A stretch of 64,000 nt of DNA from Microbacterium memoriense. GTDB taxonomy: Bacteria > Actinomycetota > Actinomycetes > Actinomycetales > Microbacteriaceae. Location: contig NZ_JAODOR010000008.1 of the NCBI RefSeq assembly GCF_025398275.1, forward strand, positions 124,001-188,000, given 5' to 3'. Below, in pieces: positions 1-8,883 of this stretch (its first letter is position 1; every line of letters starts with the position of its first letter). Under the pieces are notes generated by a model that saw only the letters and a program-made list of their open reading frames with translations, was not told where the DNA came from and searched no databases. Position numbers and translations under genes: made by a program.

Positions 1-179
1 CACCGCGCCAGAATGCGCGCCGAGGTCGTCTTGCCACATCCGCGGGGGCCGGAGAACAGGTAGGCGTGGCCGACGCGATCGCTGCGCAGCGCGGTCATGA
101 GGGGGTCGGTGACCTGGGCCTGCCCGATCATCTCGCCGAACGTTTCGGGCCGGTAGCGGCGATACAGGGCGGTGGTCAC
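1..179 (-). CDS. dnaX: DNA polymerase III gamma/tau subunit, N-terminal fragment
   Basis: The reverse strand from a GTG at 179 reads VTTALYRRYRPETFGEMIGQ, the hallmark opening of DnaX, followed by GHAYLFSGPRGCGKTTSA, which contains the Walker A motif GPRGCGKT. DnaX is the AAA+ clamp-loader ATPase that loads the sliding clamp during replication. Only about 59 codons are inside the window and the rest lies to the left. The start is chosen because the family begins within a few residues of the YRRYRP motif. The reading frame is intact throughout. The gene is divergent from the oxidoreductase at 251, with about 70 bp between them that must hold both promoters. The identity is secure although the gene is incomplete. 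Confidence 0.95.
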   Translation of the reverse strand, partial: MTTALYRRYRPETFGEMIGQAQVTDPLMTALRSDRVGHAYLFSGPRGCGKTTSARILAR

Positions 180-250
180 CAGGACAGCCTACGGCGTGGC
201 ACCGACACGACGCCGGGAACATCCCCCACCCCTGCGCGTTTACTTCCGAT

Positions 251-1318
251 GTGAGTCCCGCAGCCGTCGACGTCGCCGTCATCGGCGCGGGCCAGGCCGG
301 GTTGTCCGCGGCGTATCACCTCCGACGTCGGGGATACACGCCGGAGAACGGAGATCGGGCGTACGTCGCGCTCGATGCCGAGACTGCGCCCGGCGGAGCG
401 TGGCAGCACCGCTGGCGGTCGTTGCGGATGGCGACGGTCAACGGCATCCACGAACTGCCCGGCTTCGCGGTGCCACCCGCGGATCCGACCGCGGCGAGCG
501 CCGATGTACTGCCCGCGTACTTCGCCGAATACGAAGAGCGGTTCGACCTCCAGGTGCGCCGACCGGTCCATGTCCACGCGGTCCGCCGCGCGGACGATGA
601 TCCCTCAGGTCGGATGCTCGTCGAGACGGATGCCGGCACCTGGGCGGCCCGGTACGTCATCAACGCGACCGGCACGTGGCGGCGCCCTTTTTGGCCGCAC
701 TATCCGGGTCACGAGCAGTTCGCCGGCCGGCAACTCCACGTGCACGATTACGTCTCGGCGGAGGAGTTCGCCGGCCGCCGCGTCGTGATCGTCGGCGCCG
801 GGATCTCGGCCATCCAGCTGCTCGATGAGATCTCCCGCCTGACCGACACCTTCTGGGTGACGCGAAACGACGTGACGTGGGATGCCGCGGACTTCGACAC
901 CGCCGCCCGCGTCTCGGCGATCGCCGGCGTGGAGGAGCGTGTGCGGCAAGGCCTCCCACCCGGCAGCGTCATCTCTGTCACCGGCCAGCACTGGACCCCC
1001 TGGGCGCGCGCGGCCGAGGCACGCGGCGTGCTCCTGCGGCATCCGATGTTCACGCGCATCGAGGAGCACGGCGTGCGCATGCCGGATGGCTCGTTCGAAC
1101 CCGCCGACGTCATCCTCTGGGCGACAGGATTCCGCGCGGACATCGCCCATCTCGCGCCTCTCGGGCTGCGGACAGCGGCCGGGGGTATCCGCGTCGCGGA
1201 CGGCCGCGCGCTCGACGAACCGCGCCTGTTCCTGATCGGATACGGCCCGTCCCAGTCCACCGTCGGCGCCAACCGCGCCGGTCGCAACGCGGTCCGGGCG
1301 ATCCTCTCTCACCCCTGA
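251..1318 (+). CDS. FAD-dependent oxidoreductase, flavin monooxygenase-like
   Basis: This 355-residue protein has two dinucleotide-binding motifs: GAGQAG at residues 12-17 for FAD, and a second glycine-rich motif (VVIVGAGIS) near residue 180 for NAD(P)H. A late ILWATGF signature near residue 290 is typical of flavin-containing monooxygenases and CzcO/TrkA-like flavoproteins. It therefore probably uses NAD(P)H to reduce FAD and oxidise a small molecule, but the substrate cannot be read from the sequence. The start is a GTG at 251, just ahead of the FAD motif. The gene stands alone, divergent from dnaX and convergent with the GH65 gene, and is separated from the latter by a large inverted repeat. 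Confidence 0.85.
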   Translation: MSPAAVDVAVIGAGQAGLSAAYHLRRRGYTPENGDRAYVALDAETAPGGAWQHRWRSLRMATVNGIHELPGFAVPPADPTAASADVLPAYFAEYEERFDLQVRRPVHVHAVRRADDDPSGRMLVETDAGTWAARYVINATGTWRRPFWPHYPGHEQFAGRQLHVHDYVSAEEFAGRRVVIVGAGISAIQLLDEISRLTDTFWVTRNDVTWDAADFDTAARVSAIAGVEERVRQGLPPGSVISVTGQHWTPWARAAEARGVLLRHPMFTRIEEHGVRMPDGSFEPADVILWATGFRADIAHLAPLGLRTAAGGIRVADGRALDEPRLFLIGYGPSQSTVGANRAGRNAVRAILSHP

Positions 1319-1330
1319 CGCGCCACCCAG

Positions 1331-1386
1331 AAAGTGGGCGCGAACTGTCCCCATACGCGGCGGGAGAGACGATTCGCGCCCACTTT
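1331..1386. terminator. Long inverted repeat between convergent genes
   Basis: The arms AAAGTGGGCGCGAA (1331-1344) and TTCGCGCCCACTTT (1373-1386) are perfect 14-bp complements around a 28-nt loop. They fill the 82-bp gap between the converging oxidoreductase and GH65 genes, so a bidirectional terminator is the simplest reading. The loop is longer than in a typical intrinsic terminator and the T tract is weak, so a small dispersed palindromic repeat is an alternative. Confidence 0.55.
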
Positions 1387-1400
1387 TCGGGCAATGGGCG

Positions 1401-3935
1401 TCAGGTGTCGATACCGAGGTTTCCGTCGTCCCCGCTGATGATCGGCATGCTGCCGGTGATCACCGGGATCGAAGTCGTCATCGCCGGCACCGAGGCGGAC
1501 AGCAGCGTGCCGTCCTCGCGGAGCGACTCGCCGAGATCCTCGAGCGTCGGGCGGCCGTGCAGCACGGGTCCCTGCCCGTGCAGGCGCACCGTGACCGTCT
1601 CTCCGCCGGCCACAACGTACGACGCACCCCGGACCATGAAGCTCACCGGCTCGCCCGGTGAGGCGACGACCTCGAGGGTGCCGGCGGTCACCGTGATGCG
1701 CAATTGCGTCCCGTGCCAGTGAAGCGTGAACGACAACGAGGGCCAATCGGCCGGCAAGCGCGGGTCGAACGTGAGCTCGCCGAAGTGGTCCCGCATACCG
1801 CCGAAGCCCGACACGAGCGCGGTCCACACGCCACCCGCCGAGGCGACGTGCACGCCGTCCGCAGCGTTGTGATGCAGATCACCCAGGTCGACGAAGATCG
1901 ACTGAGCGAAGTACTCCAGAGCGAGGTCCTGGTATCCGACCTCCGCCGCCAGAATCGACTGCACGACGGCGGACAGCGTCGAGTCGCCCGTGGTGAGCGG
2001 GTCGTAGTACTCGAAGTCGGCCAGTTTTTCCTCGTCGGTGAAGTGGTTGCCCTGCAAGAACAGCGCGAGCACCACATCAGCCTGCTTGAGCACCTGGTAG
2101 CGGTAGATCACAAGCGGGTGGAAGTGCAGCAGCAGGGGCCGATGCTCAGGCGGGGTCGAATCGAGGTCCCAGACTTCACGTTCGAGGAAGATCGCGTCCT
2201 GTGGGTGGATGCCGAGGGCATCGCTGTAGGGAATGTGCATGGCCTCGCCGGCTGCTTCCCACCCGTCGGCTTCGGCCTCGCCAAGACCCAGACGGTCGAC
2301 CATCAGGGCGTACGCCTCCGGCACCGTCTCGGCCATTTCGCGGACGACCCGCGCAGCAAAACGCAGGTTGAAGCGCGCCATCACATTCGTGAACAGATTG
2401 TCGTTGACGACCGTCGTGTACTCGTCCGGCCCCGTCACGCCGTGGATGTGGAAGCTCTCCATGTCGCCCGACTCGGAGAAGCGCCAGAATCCGAGCGTCG
2501 ACCACAGCCGCGCTGTCTCGACGGCGATGTCGACGCCCTCCCGGTGGAGGAAATCGATGTCACCGGTCGCCCGCACGTACTTCGCGAGCGCAAAGCTGAC
2601 GTCAGCGTTGATGTGGTACTGCGCGGTACCGGCGGCGTAATAGGCCGACGCCTCTTCACCGTTGATCGTGCGCCACGGGAACAGCGCTCCGGCCTCGTTG
2701 AGCTGTGCGGCGCGCTTCCGCCCTGCGGGGAGCATGAGGTACCGCATCCGCAGCGCGTTGCGGGCCCACTGCGGCGTCGTGTACATGAGGAACGGCAGCA
2801 CGTAGATCTCGGTGTCCCAGAAGTAGTGTCCGCTGTAGCCCGAGCCCGACACCCCCTTCGCGGGGACACCTTGCCCATCGGCGCGCGCGGCAGCCTGCGC
2901 CAACTGCAAGAGGCACCAGCGCGTCGCCTGCTGGAGGTCATCATGGCCCTGGATGACGATGTCGGATCGGTCCCAGAAGGCCGCCATCCATTCGGTCTGC
3001 CGGTCGAACTGCACCTGCGCGCCCTCGGCCGCCACCCGGTCCAGTGCCCGGCGTCCGCGGTCGACGAGCTCGCGCCCGGGGACACCGCGCGACGTGTGAT
3101 AGGCCACGACCTTCGTGACCGTGGTCGGAACACCCGCTTTCGCCTGCACGCGGAAGACGTTCTTGGCGATGTCGGGGTCGATCGAGGTGCGCGCCGAGTA
3201 GTCGTTCTCGGTCTCGATGACGTGATCCGCGACGACCGACAGCGTCATCCCGGACGCCGCAACTCGATACGCCAGCGCCGAGCGTTGCCCGTCCTGCCAG
3301 TATTCCTCGGAGTGGAGCACCCGCTCATCGATCTTCTCCGCGCGTCGCGGGTCGAACCCTGCCTTCCGGGCGCGACCGGGCGCGGCACCGCCGTAGACAT
3401 CCTCGCCGTCCTGGCGATTGATCATCTGACAGCTGATCGCGACTGCGGCATCCGCGCCGATCACCGTCACCGAGACGCGCTGCACGGCCAGGTGCTTGTC
3501 TTCGAACGAGACCATCCGTTCGAAGTCGATGAGGACGTCTTTGCCGCTCGGTGTCGTCCAGCGCACGTGCCGGGTCAAGACGCCCGTGCGCATATCGAGC
3601 ACGCGCTCGTACTCGCGGACGTCGGCGACATCGAACGACAGCGGTTCGTCGTCGACGTACACCCGCATGATCTTCGCGTCCGGGGCGTTGACGATCGTCT
3701 GGCCGACCTCGGCGAACCCATAAGCCTGCTCAGCGTGCCGAATCGGGAACGTCTCGTGGAACCCGTTGATGAACGTGCCGTGCTCGTGCTCGTGGCGGCC
3801 CTCGGGCTGGTTTCCGCGGAGTCCGAGGTATCCGTTGCCGACGGAGAAAAGCGTTTCGGTGACGCCGGCGTCGTCGAGGCTGAACCTCTTCTCGACGAGA
3901 CGCCAGGGGTCGATCGGGAAACGGTCGCGATCCAT
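1401..3935 (-). CDS. Glycoside hydrolase family 65 disaccharide phosphorylase
   Basis: The protein of about 844 residues is full length for GH65 (maltose, trehalose or kojibiose phosphorylases). It begins with an N-terminal beta-sandwich region (ETLFSVGNGYLGLRGN) and carries the catalytic-domain motifs SGHYFWDTEIYVLPF and GPDEYTTVVND; Glu505 in GPDEY is the expected general acid. The segment HVASAGGVWTALVSGFGG matches the conserved C-terminal part of the barrel. It should cleave an alpha-linked glucose disaccharide with phosphate to give beta-glucose-1-phosphate and glucose. The ATG at 3935 overlaps the stop of the beta-phosphoglucomutase gene (TGATG), so translation is probably coupled; a GTG one codon upstream is also possible. 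The linkage specificity is not determined. Confidence 0.88.
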   Translation of the reverse strand: MDRDRFPIDPWRLVEKRFSLDDAGVTETLFSVGNGYLGLRGNQPEGRHEHEHGTFINGFHETFPIRHAEQAYGFAEVGQTIVNAPDAKIMRVYVDDEPLSFDVADVREYERVLDMRTGVLTRHVRWTTPSGKDVLIDFERMVSFEDKHLAVQRVSVTVIGADAAVAISCQMINRQDGEDVYGGAAPGRARKAGFDPRRAEKIDERVLHSEEYWQDGQRSALAYRVAASGMTLSVVADHVIETENDYSARTSIDPDIAKNVFRVQAKAGVPTTVTKVVAYHTSRGVPGRELVDRGRRALDRVAAEGAQVQFDRQTEWMAAFWDRSDIVIQGHDDLQQATRWCLLQLAQAAARADGQGVPAKGVSGSGYSGHYFWDTEIYVLPFLMYTTPQWARNALRMRYLMLPAGRKRAAQLNEAGALFPWRTINGEEASAYYAAGTAQYHINADVSFALAKYVRATGDIDFLHREGVDIAVETARLWSTLGFWRFSESGDMESFHIHGVTGPDEYTTVVNDNLFTNVMARFNLRFAARVVREMAETVPEAYALMVDRLGLGEAEADGWEAAGEAMHIPYSDALGIHPQDAIFLEREVWDLDSTPPEHRPLLLHFHPLVIYRYQVLKQADVVLALFLQGNHFTDEEKLADFEYYDPLTTGDSTLSAVVQSILAAEVGYQDLALEYFAQSIFVDLGDLHHNAADGVHVASAGGVWTALVSGFGGMRDHFGELTFDPRLPADWPSLSFTLHWHGTQLRITVTAGTLEVVASPGEPVSFMVRGASYVVAGGETVTVRLHGQGPVLHGRPTLEDLGESLREDGTLLSASVPAMTTSIPVITGSMPIISGDDGNLGIDT

Positions 3936-4708
3936 CACTTCTCCTCCATGAATGCACCGAGGTCGTCCACGACGACGTGTGCGCCGAGGTCGAGGAGCGC
4001 CTGCGCGCCCGCGCCACGATCGACGCCGACGACCAGCGCGAAGCCGGCGGCGGATGCCGAGGCGACACCGGAGTGCGCGTCTTCGACGGCGGCGCTGCGG
4101 GCGGGGTCCACGCCCAGCATCCGCGCGCCCACGGCGAACATGTCCGGCTCGGGCTTGGACCGCAGGCCTTCGCGCGCGGCGACCACGCCGTCCATCACGA
4201 CCGGGAAGCGGTCGCGGATGCCGGCGACGGTCAGCACTTCTTCGGCGTTTTTCGAGCTTGAGACGACGCCGATCGGCACGCCGAGGGCGATCAGGCGGTC
4301 GACCAGCGCCAGGGAACCCGGATAGGGCGCGATGCCGTCGGTGCGCAGCACGCGGGAGAACACGGCATTCTTGCGGTTGCCGATACCGCAGACGGTGTCG
4401 GCGGCCGGGTCATCGGAGGGATCACCCCACGGAACTTCGACGTCGCGCGAGCGCAGCAGGCTGGCGACGCCGTCGTAGCGCTGTTTCCCGTCGAGGTACC
4501 GGAAATAGTCCTCGTCGGTGTACGCCGGCTCGATGCCCCACGCGGCGAACAGCTCGGTGAACATCGTCTGCCACGCGTGCATATGCACTTCGGCGGTCGG
4601 TGTGAGGACCCCGTCCAGATCGAACAGGACCCCGTCGTAGGCGGACAGGTCAGGAAGCGTTTCGGCTGTCACCGTCCCAGCGTAGTGCGCACCCTGTTTC
4701 CGGTGCAT
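3935..4708 (-). CDS. pgmB: HAD hydrolase, beta-phosphoglucomutase-like
   Basis: The 257-residue HAD-superfamily protein has motif I as FDLDGVLTPT, with Asp30 as nucleophile and Asp32 as acid/base. The threonine-rich version of motif I and the helical cap are typical of beta-phosphoglucomutases. Motif II is GVVSSSKNAEEVL and motif IV is AVEDAHSGV. It would convert beta-glucose-1-phosphate to glucose-6-phosphate, the product step after GH65 phosphorolysis, and its position next to the GH65 gene supports that. The ATG at 4708 has a GGGAG ribosome site six bases upstream. The stop overlaps the GH65 start by one base. Similar HAD proteins can act as sugar phosphatases, so the mutase activity is inferred. 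Confidence 0.85.
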   Translation of the reverse strand: MHRKQGAHYAGTVTAETLPDLSAYDGVLFDLDGVLTPTAEVHMHAWQTMFTELFAAWGIEPAYTDEDYFRYLDGKQRYDGVASLLRSRDVEVPWGDPSDDPAADTVCGIGNRKNAVFSRVLRTDGIAPYPGSLALVDRLIALGVPIGVVSSSKNAEEVLTVAGIRDRFPVVMDGVVAAREGLRSKPEPDMFAVGARMLGVDPARSAAVEDAHSGVASASAAGFALVVGVDRGAGAQALLDLGAHVVVDDLGAFMEEK

Positions 4709-4740
4709 GACGAACTCCCAGGCAGGGTGGGTCGGGATGC

Positions 4741-5938
4741 TCAGCGCGGCCGGGCGACCTGCAGGGTCTGCCGGGCGATCTCCAGCTCCTCGTTGGTGGG
4801 GACGACGAGGACGGTCACCGGGGAGGCGTCGGTGGAGATGACGCGGATGCCCGGGCTCCGCGTCTGGTTGCGCTCGGGATCGATCTCGATGCCCGCGAAG
4901 CCGAAGGTCCGCAGGGCCGTCGCGCGCACGAGCGGTGAGTTCTCGCCCACGCCGGCGGTGAAGGAGATGACGTCTACACCGCCGAGCTGCCCGAGGTAGG
5001 CGCCGATGTACGCGCGGAGTCGGTGGGCGTACACGTCGAACGCGACGACGGCGTCCGGGTCGCCCGCCTCGTAGCGCTCCTCGATGTCGCGCATGTCCGA
5101 TGCTCCGGCGAGGCCGAGCATCCCCGACCTCTTGTTGAGGAACTCGTCGACCTCGAACGGGGTCCAGTGCTCGCGCTGGGCGAGGACGAGGAGCGCCGAT
5201 GGATCGATGTCGCCCGAGCGGGTGCCCATGACGAGGCCCTGCAGAGGGGTGAGCCCCATCGAGGTGTCCACGGAAAGACCCCCCTCGATCGCCGCGGCGG
5301 ACGCTCCGTTCCCGAGGTGCAGGACGATCTGGCGGAGGGAGCCGAGGTCCTTCCCGACGAATCGGGCGGCTTCCTCGCTGACGAATTTGTGGCTCGTGCC
5401 GTGGAAGCCGTAGCGGCGGATGCGATGCTTCTCCGCGATCGCCTTGTCGATGGCGTAGGTGTATGCCGCTTCGGGCATGCTCTGGTGGAACGCCGTGTCG
5501 AAGACGGCGACGTGCGGGATCTGGGAGAAGTCCGCGCGTGCCGCCTTGATGCCCTGCAGCGCACCGGGGTTGTGGAGCGGGGCGAGGGCGGACAGTTCGT
5601 CGATGTTGATCTCGACGAGACGCGTGATGAGCGTGGGTTCGAAGAAGCGGGCACCGCCCTGGACGACGCGGTGACCCACCGCGATCGGGGGGGTGCTCCG
5701 ACAGCGACGGGCCGTGCTCGGCGAACGCCTCGAGCATGACGGCGAATCCCGCCGTGTGATCGGGGATCGGGAGCTCACGCGCGTGCTTGGCGTCGCCGAC
5801 CTTGTGCGTCGCGATGCCGCCGGCGGGATCCCCGATCCGCTCCACGAGACCCGAGGCGAGAGCCCGCTGGTCTTCGACGTCGACCAGCTGGTATTTGAAC
5901 GAGGACGACCCACTGTTGATCACGAGCACGACGGTCAT
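4741..5938 (-). pseudogene. ackA: Acetate kinase, interrupted by an apparent one-base insertion
   Basis: From the ATG at 5938 the frame reads VINSGSSSFKYQL, the N-terminal acetate-kinase signature, and runs correctly to LSEHPP. At a run of seven C on the coding strand (5687-5693) homology moves to another frame, which continues IAVGHRVVQGGARFF and RYGFHGTSHK and ends normally at 4741. Six C instead of seven would restore a single protein of about 398 residues. Downstream motifs (LHLGNGASAAAI, FTAGVGENS) are intact. AckA makes ATP and acetate from acetyl-phosphate and is coupled to pta by an ATGA overlap. The intact downstream half and the homopolymer position favour a sequencing error or a very recent mutation over an old pseudogene. 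Confidence 0.9.
5687..5693 (-). other. Frameshift site in ackA (7-C homopolymer)
   Basis: The plus strand shows seven G in a row. On the coding strand the codons CAC CCC CCC lead into GAT CGC, which is out of frame with acetate kinase. Removing one C gives CAC CCC CCG ATC GCG GTG GGT CAC, which reads HPPIAVGH in the family frame. Confidence 0.9.
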
Positions 5939-8082
5939 GCGGATGCTGCTCCTTCGGCCTGGGCCTGGATCGCGGTGATGGCGATCGTGTTGACGATGTC
6001 TTCGACGAGTGCGCCGCGGGAGAGGTCGTTGATGGGCTTGTTGAGACCCTGGAGCACCGGCCCCATCGCGACGGCCCCGGCGGAGCGCTGCACGGCTTTG
6101 TAGGTGTTGTTGCCGGTGTTGAGGTCGGGGAAGACGAAGACGGTGGCCCGCCCCGCCACCGCGGAGTCGGGCATCTTCGCCTTCGCCACGGCCGCATCGG
6201 CGGCCGCGTCGTATTGGATGGGGCCTTCGACGAGCAGCTCGGGGGCGCGCTCGCGGACGAGAGCCGTGGCCGCGCGTACCTTGTCGACGTCTTCGCCCGA
6301 ACCCGACTCCCCCGTCGAGTACGACAGCATCGCCACGCGCGGGTCGATCCCGAACTGCGCGGCCGTCGCCGCGGAGGACACCGCGATGTCGGCCAACTGC
6401 TCCGCGGACGGATCAGGCACCACGGCGCAGTCGCCGTAAACCAGCACCCGGTCGGCGAGCGCCATGAGGAAAACGCTCGAGACGACCGACACCCCGGGCT
6501 TCGTCTTGATGATTTCGAACGCCGGACGGATGGTGTGCGCCGTCGTGTGCGCCGCACCCGACACCATGCCATCGGCGAGGCCCAGGTGGACCATCATCGT
6601 GCCGAAATACGACACGTCGGTGACGGTGTCGGCGGCTTTCTCGTACGTGACGCCCTTGTGTGCGCGGAGCAGCGCATACTCTTTCGCGAAGCGGTCGACC
6701 GTGGCCGGATCGAACGGGCTCAGCACGTGGGCGGCGCTGATGTCCAGGCCCAACTCGACCGCGCGTCCGCGGACGTCGGCCTCCTCCCCCAGGATCGTGA
6801 GGTCGGCGATGCCGCGGGCCAGCACCGTAGCCGCGGCGCGCAGAACCCGGTCGTCGCTTCCCTCGGGCAGGACGATGCGTTTGCGTCCCGTACGCGCACG
6901 TTCGAGCAGCTGATACTCGAACATGAGCGGAGTGACCGCGCTCGAATGCGCGAGACCGAGCGCAGTGGTCAGCTCTTCCGTGTCGACATTCTGCTCGAAA
7001 AGCGCGAGCGCCGTGTCGTATCGGCGTTGCGACCCGGCGGCCAGCCGGCCGCGGGTCCCCATGACCCGGACCGCGGTGTCGAACGTGTCGAGGTCGGTCT
7101 GAACGATCGGCAACGACGAATCCAGGCCCGCCATGAGCTTCTGCACGGCACCCGGCAGAGGGAACGGGCCGTTGAGGATGATTCCGGAGATCGACGGGAA
7201 GGTGCCGGACGAGTTCGCGAGCAAGAGCCCCAGGAGCACCTCGGTGCGGTCGGCCGGGACGATCACGATCGCCCCTTCCTCGAGACGGGCCAGCACGTTG
7301 TTCAGCGACATTCCGGCCACGACGACATCGACGACTTCGCGGGTCAGGAGAGCCTCATCGCCACGCAGGAGCGTGCCGCCGAGGCTCAGCATGACGTCGC
7401 GGACGGCGGGAGCGACCAGGTAGATGTCCTCGGGGATCGACCACACGCCCACGGCGGATTCGCGCGTGCCGTCCACTGCCGGCACATCGGCGACCGTGCG
7501 GGCGATCTCCGCATTGATCTCCGACAGCGTGACGGGATCGGCACGGTTGGTGATGACGGCGAACAGTTCTGCGCGGTGATGCTGGAGCTCGGTGACGGCC
7601 TGGGCCGTGAGTTGACCGAGCTCGTGGGGCGTACGCGGGATCGAGACGCCGAGTCGGTCGCCTTCGCTCGCACGCCCGTTCAGGACGAGTAGCACGGGGG
7701 CGCCGAGATTCGCCGCGATTCGGGCGTTGTAGCCGAGTTCGGTCATCGAGCCGACGTCGGTGAAATCGCTGCCGACGATGACGACGGCGTCGCACTTGGC
7801 TTCGACCGCCTTGTAGCGCTCCACGATCGTGGAGAGTGCGGCATCCTGATCGCGACGGACGTCGTCGTACGTGACCCCGACGCACTCCTCGTAATCCAGA
7901 TCGACGTCGATATGGTCGAGCAGCATCTCGAGCACATAATCGCGCTCCGCGGTCGAGCGCGCGATGGCACGGAACACACCGACCCTCGGTGTCACGCGCG
8001 TCAGTGCATCGATCACCCCCAGCACGATCGTGGACTTGCCGGAAAGGCCTTCCGCGGATGTGATGTAGATGCTCTGAGCCAC
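5935..8082 (-). CDS. pta: Phosphate acetyltransferase, long form
   Basis: The 715-residue protein has an N-terminal P-loop/BioD-like region (SAEGLSGKST, residues 9-18), a central DRTGG-type regulatory region and a C-terminal PTA_PTB catalytic domain beginning near RKRIVLPEGSDDRVLRAA. It interconverts acetyl-CoA and acetyl-phosphate in the cytoplasm and, with acetate kinase, forms the overflow and acetate-activation pathway. The start is taken as the GTG at 8082 because the family begins with AQSIYITSAEG; an open frame runs 23 codons further but adds only low-complexity residues. The stop overlaps the ackA start as ATGA, so this is the first gene of the pta-ackA-pgmB-GH65 block. About 90 bp separate it from the divergent Nudix gene. 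Confidence 0.95.
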   Translation of the reverse strand: MAQSIYITSAEGLSGKSTIVLGVIDALTRVTPRVGVFRAIARSTAERDYVLEMLLDHIDVDLDYEECVGVTYDDVRRDQDAALSTIVERYKAVEAKCDAVVIVGSDFTDVGSMTELGYNARIAANLGAPVLLVLNGRASEGDRLGVSIPRTPHELGQLTAQAVTELQHHRAELFAVITNRADPVTLSEINAEIARTVADVPAVDGTRESAVGVWSIPEDIYLVAPAVRDVMLSLGGTLLRGDEALLTREVVDVVVAGMSLNNVLARLEEGAIVIVPADRTEVLLGLLLANSSGTFPSISGIILNGPFPLPGAVQKLMAGLDSSLPIVQTDLDTFDTAVRVMGTRGRLAAGSQRRYDTALALFEQNVDTEELTTALGLAHSSAVTPLMFEYQLLERARTGRKRIVLPEGSDDRVLRAAATVLARGIADLTILGEEADVRGRAVELGLDISAAHVLSPFDPATVDRFAKEYALLRAHKGVTYEKAADTVTDVSYFGTMMVHLGLADGMVSGAAHTTAHTIRPAFEIIKTKPGVSVVSSVFLMALADRVLVYGDCAVVPDPSAEQLADIAVSSAATAAQFGIDPRVAMLSYSTGESGSGEDVDKVRAATALVRERAPELLVEGPIQYDAAADAAVAKAKMPDSAVAGRATVFVFPDLNTGNNTYKAVQRSAGAVAMGPVLQGLNKPINDLSRGALVEDIVNTIAITAIQAQAEGAASA

Positions 8083-8174
8083 GCTGCCAACCCTATGGTC
8101 TGGCCGCACAGCCCGGCCAGGATCCACCCCAGAGAAAACCCGACGGCCCACGCGGCGGGGTTACGCTCGGGATC

Positions 8175-8882
8175 ATGCCAGACAGCGTGTTGCAGCCCGG
8201 AGCCGTTGTTCCCGATCAGCGTGGGCGCACGGGGCTCCATCGCACCGGACTGGGCCTCGACGGCAACCCCGACGTCCGGGTGACCGATGTCGAGGTGGTC
8301 GCCGCCGCCTGGCATGTCCTGCGCCGCACGACCCTCGAGGTCCGGGCGCCGGACGGCACCTGGCAGACGCAGCAGCGCGAGACCTACGACCGCGGAAACG
8401 GCGCGACGATCCTGCTGTACGACCCCGAACGCCGCCGCGTTCTGCTCACGCGTCAGTTCCGCTATCCCGTCTACGTCAACGGCCACCCCGACGGGATGCT
8501 GCTGGAAACCGCCGCGGGCCTCCTCGACGACGACGACCCGATCACCGCCATCCGCCGTGAAGCCCAGGAAGAGACCGGTGTCGACGTCGGCGAGCTCACC
8601 CACGTGTGGGACGTCTATATGAGTCCGGGCTCGGTGACCGAGCGCATCCACTTCTTCGCCGCGCCCTACGACGGGTCCGCACTCACGACCCATCGCGGTG
8701 GTCTTGCCGACGAGGGCGAGCACATCGAACTCCTCGATCTCGGCATCGAGGAGGCACTGGCGATGATCCGCGACGGGCGTATCCAGGATGCGAAGACGAT
8801 CATGCTGCTGCAGTGGGCCGTGCTCGATGGGCCGTTCGCGCTGTCTTCCCCGCAGACGCCGTCATCCCCGGGGGAAAAGTAA
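8175..8882 (+). CDS. nudK: Nudix hydrolase, GDP-mannose/ADP-ribose pyrophosphatase type
   Basis: The 235-residue protein contains a Nudix box (GLLDDDDPITAIRREAQEET) with the REAQEE core, preceded by LLTRQFRYPVYVNGHPDG. After the box it carries YMSPGSVTERIHFF and a C-terminal IQDAKTIMLLQ segment, which is the pattern of the NudK/ADP-ribose pyrophosphatase branch. It should hydrolyse a nucleoside-diphosphate sugar to a sugar phosphate and NMP. The acidic residue usually Glu at the first box position is Asp here. The N terminus is somewhat extended. The stop codon abuts the 3' end of the SRP RNA encoded on the other strand. The exact substrate is uncertain. Confidence 0.82.
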   Translation: MPDSVLQPGAVVPDQRGRTGLHRTGLGLDGNPDVRVTDVEVVAAAWHVLRRTTLEVRAPDGTWQTQQRETYDRGNGATILLYDPERRRVLLTRQFRYPVYVNGHPDGMLLETAAGLLDDDDPITAIRREAQEETGVDVGELTHVWDVYMSPGSVTERIHFFAAPYDGSALTTHRGGLADEGEHIELLDLGIEEALAMIRDGRIQDAKTIMLLQWAVLDGPFALSSPQTPSSPGEK

Positions 8883-8883
8883 G

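Noticed and set aside
1704..4325. Plus-strand open frame of 873 codons
   Set aside because: It is the antisense shadow of the GH65 and pgmB genes; its composition is Arg/Val/Asp-rich with no domain, a common effect in GC-rich DNA.
3935..5938. A 667-residue acetate kinase/HAD fusion
   Set aside because: The middle portion is Arg/Pro-rich non-protein sequence produced by the ackA frameshift; both natural genes have their own starts and complete domains.
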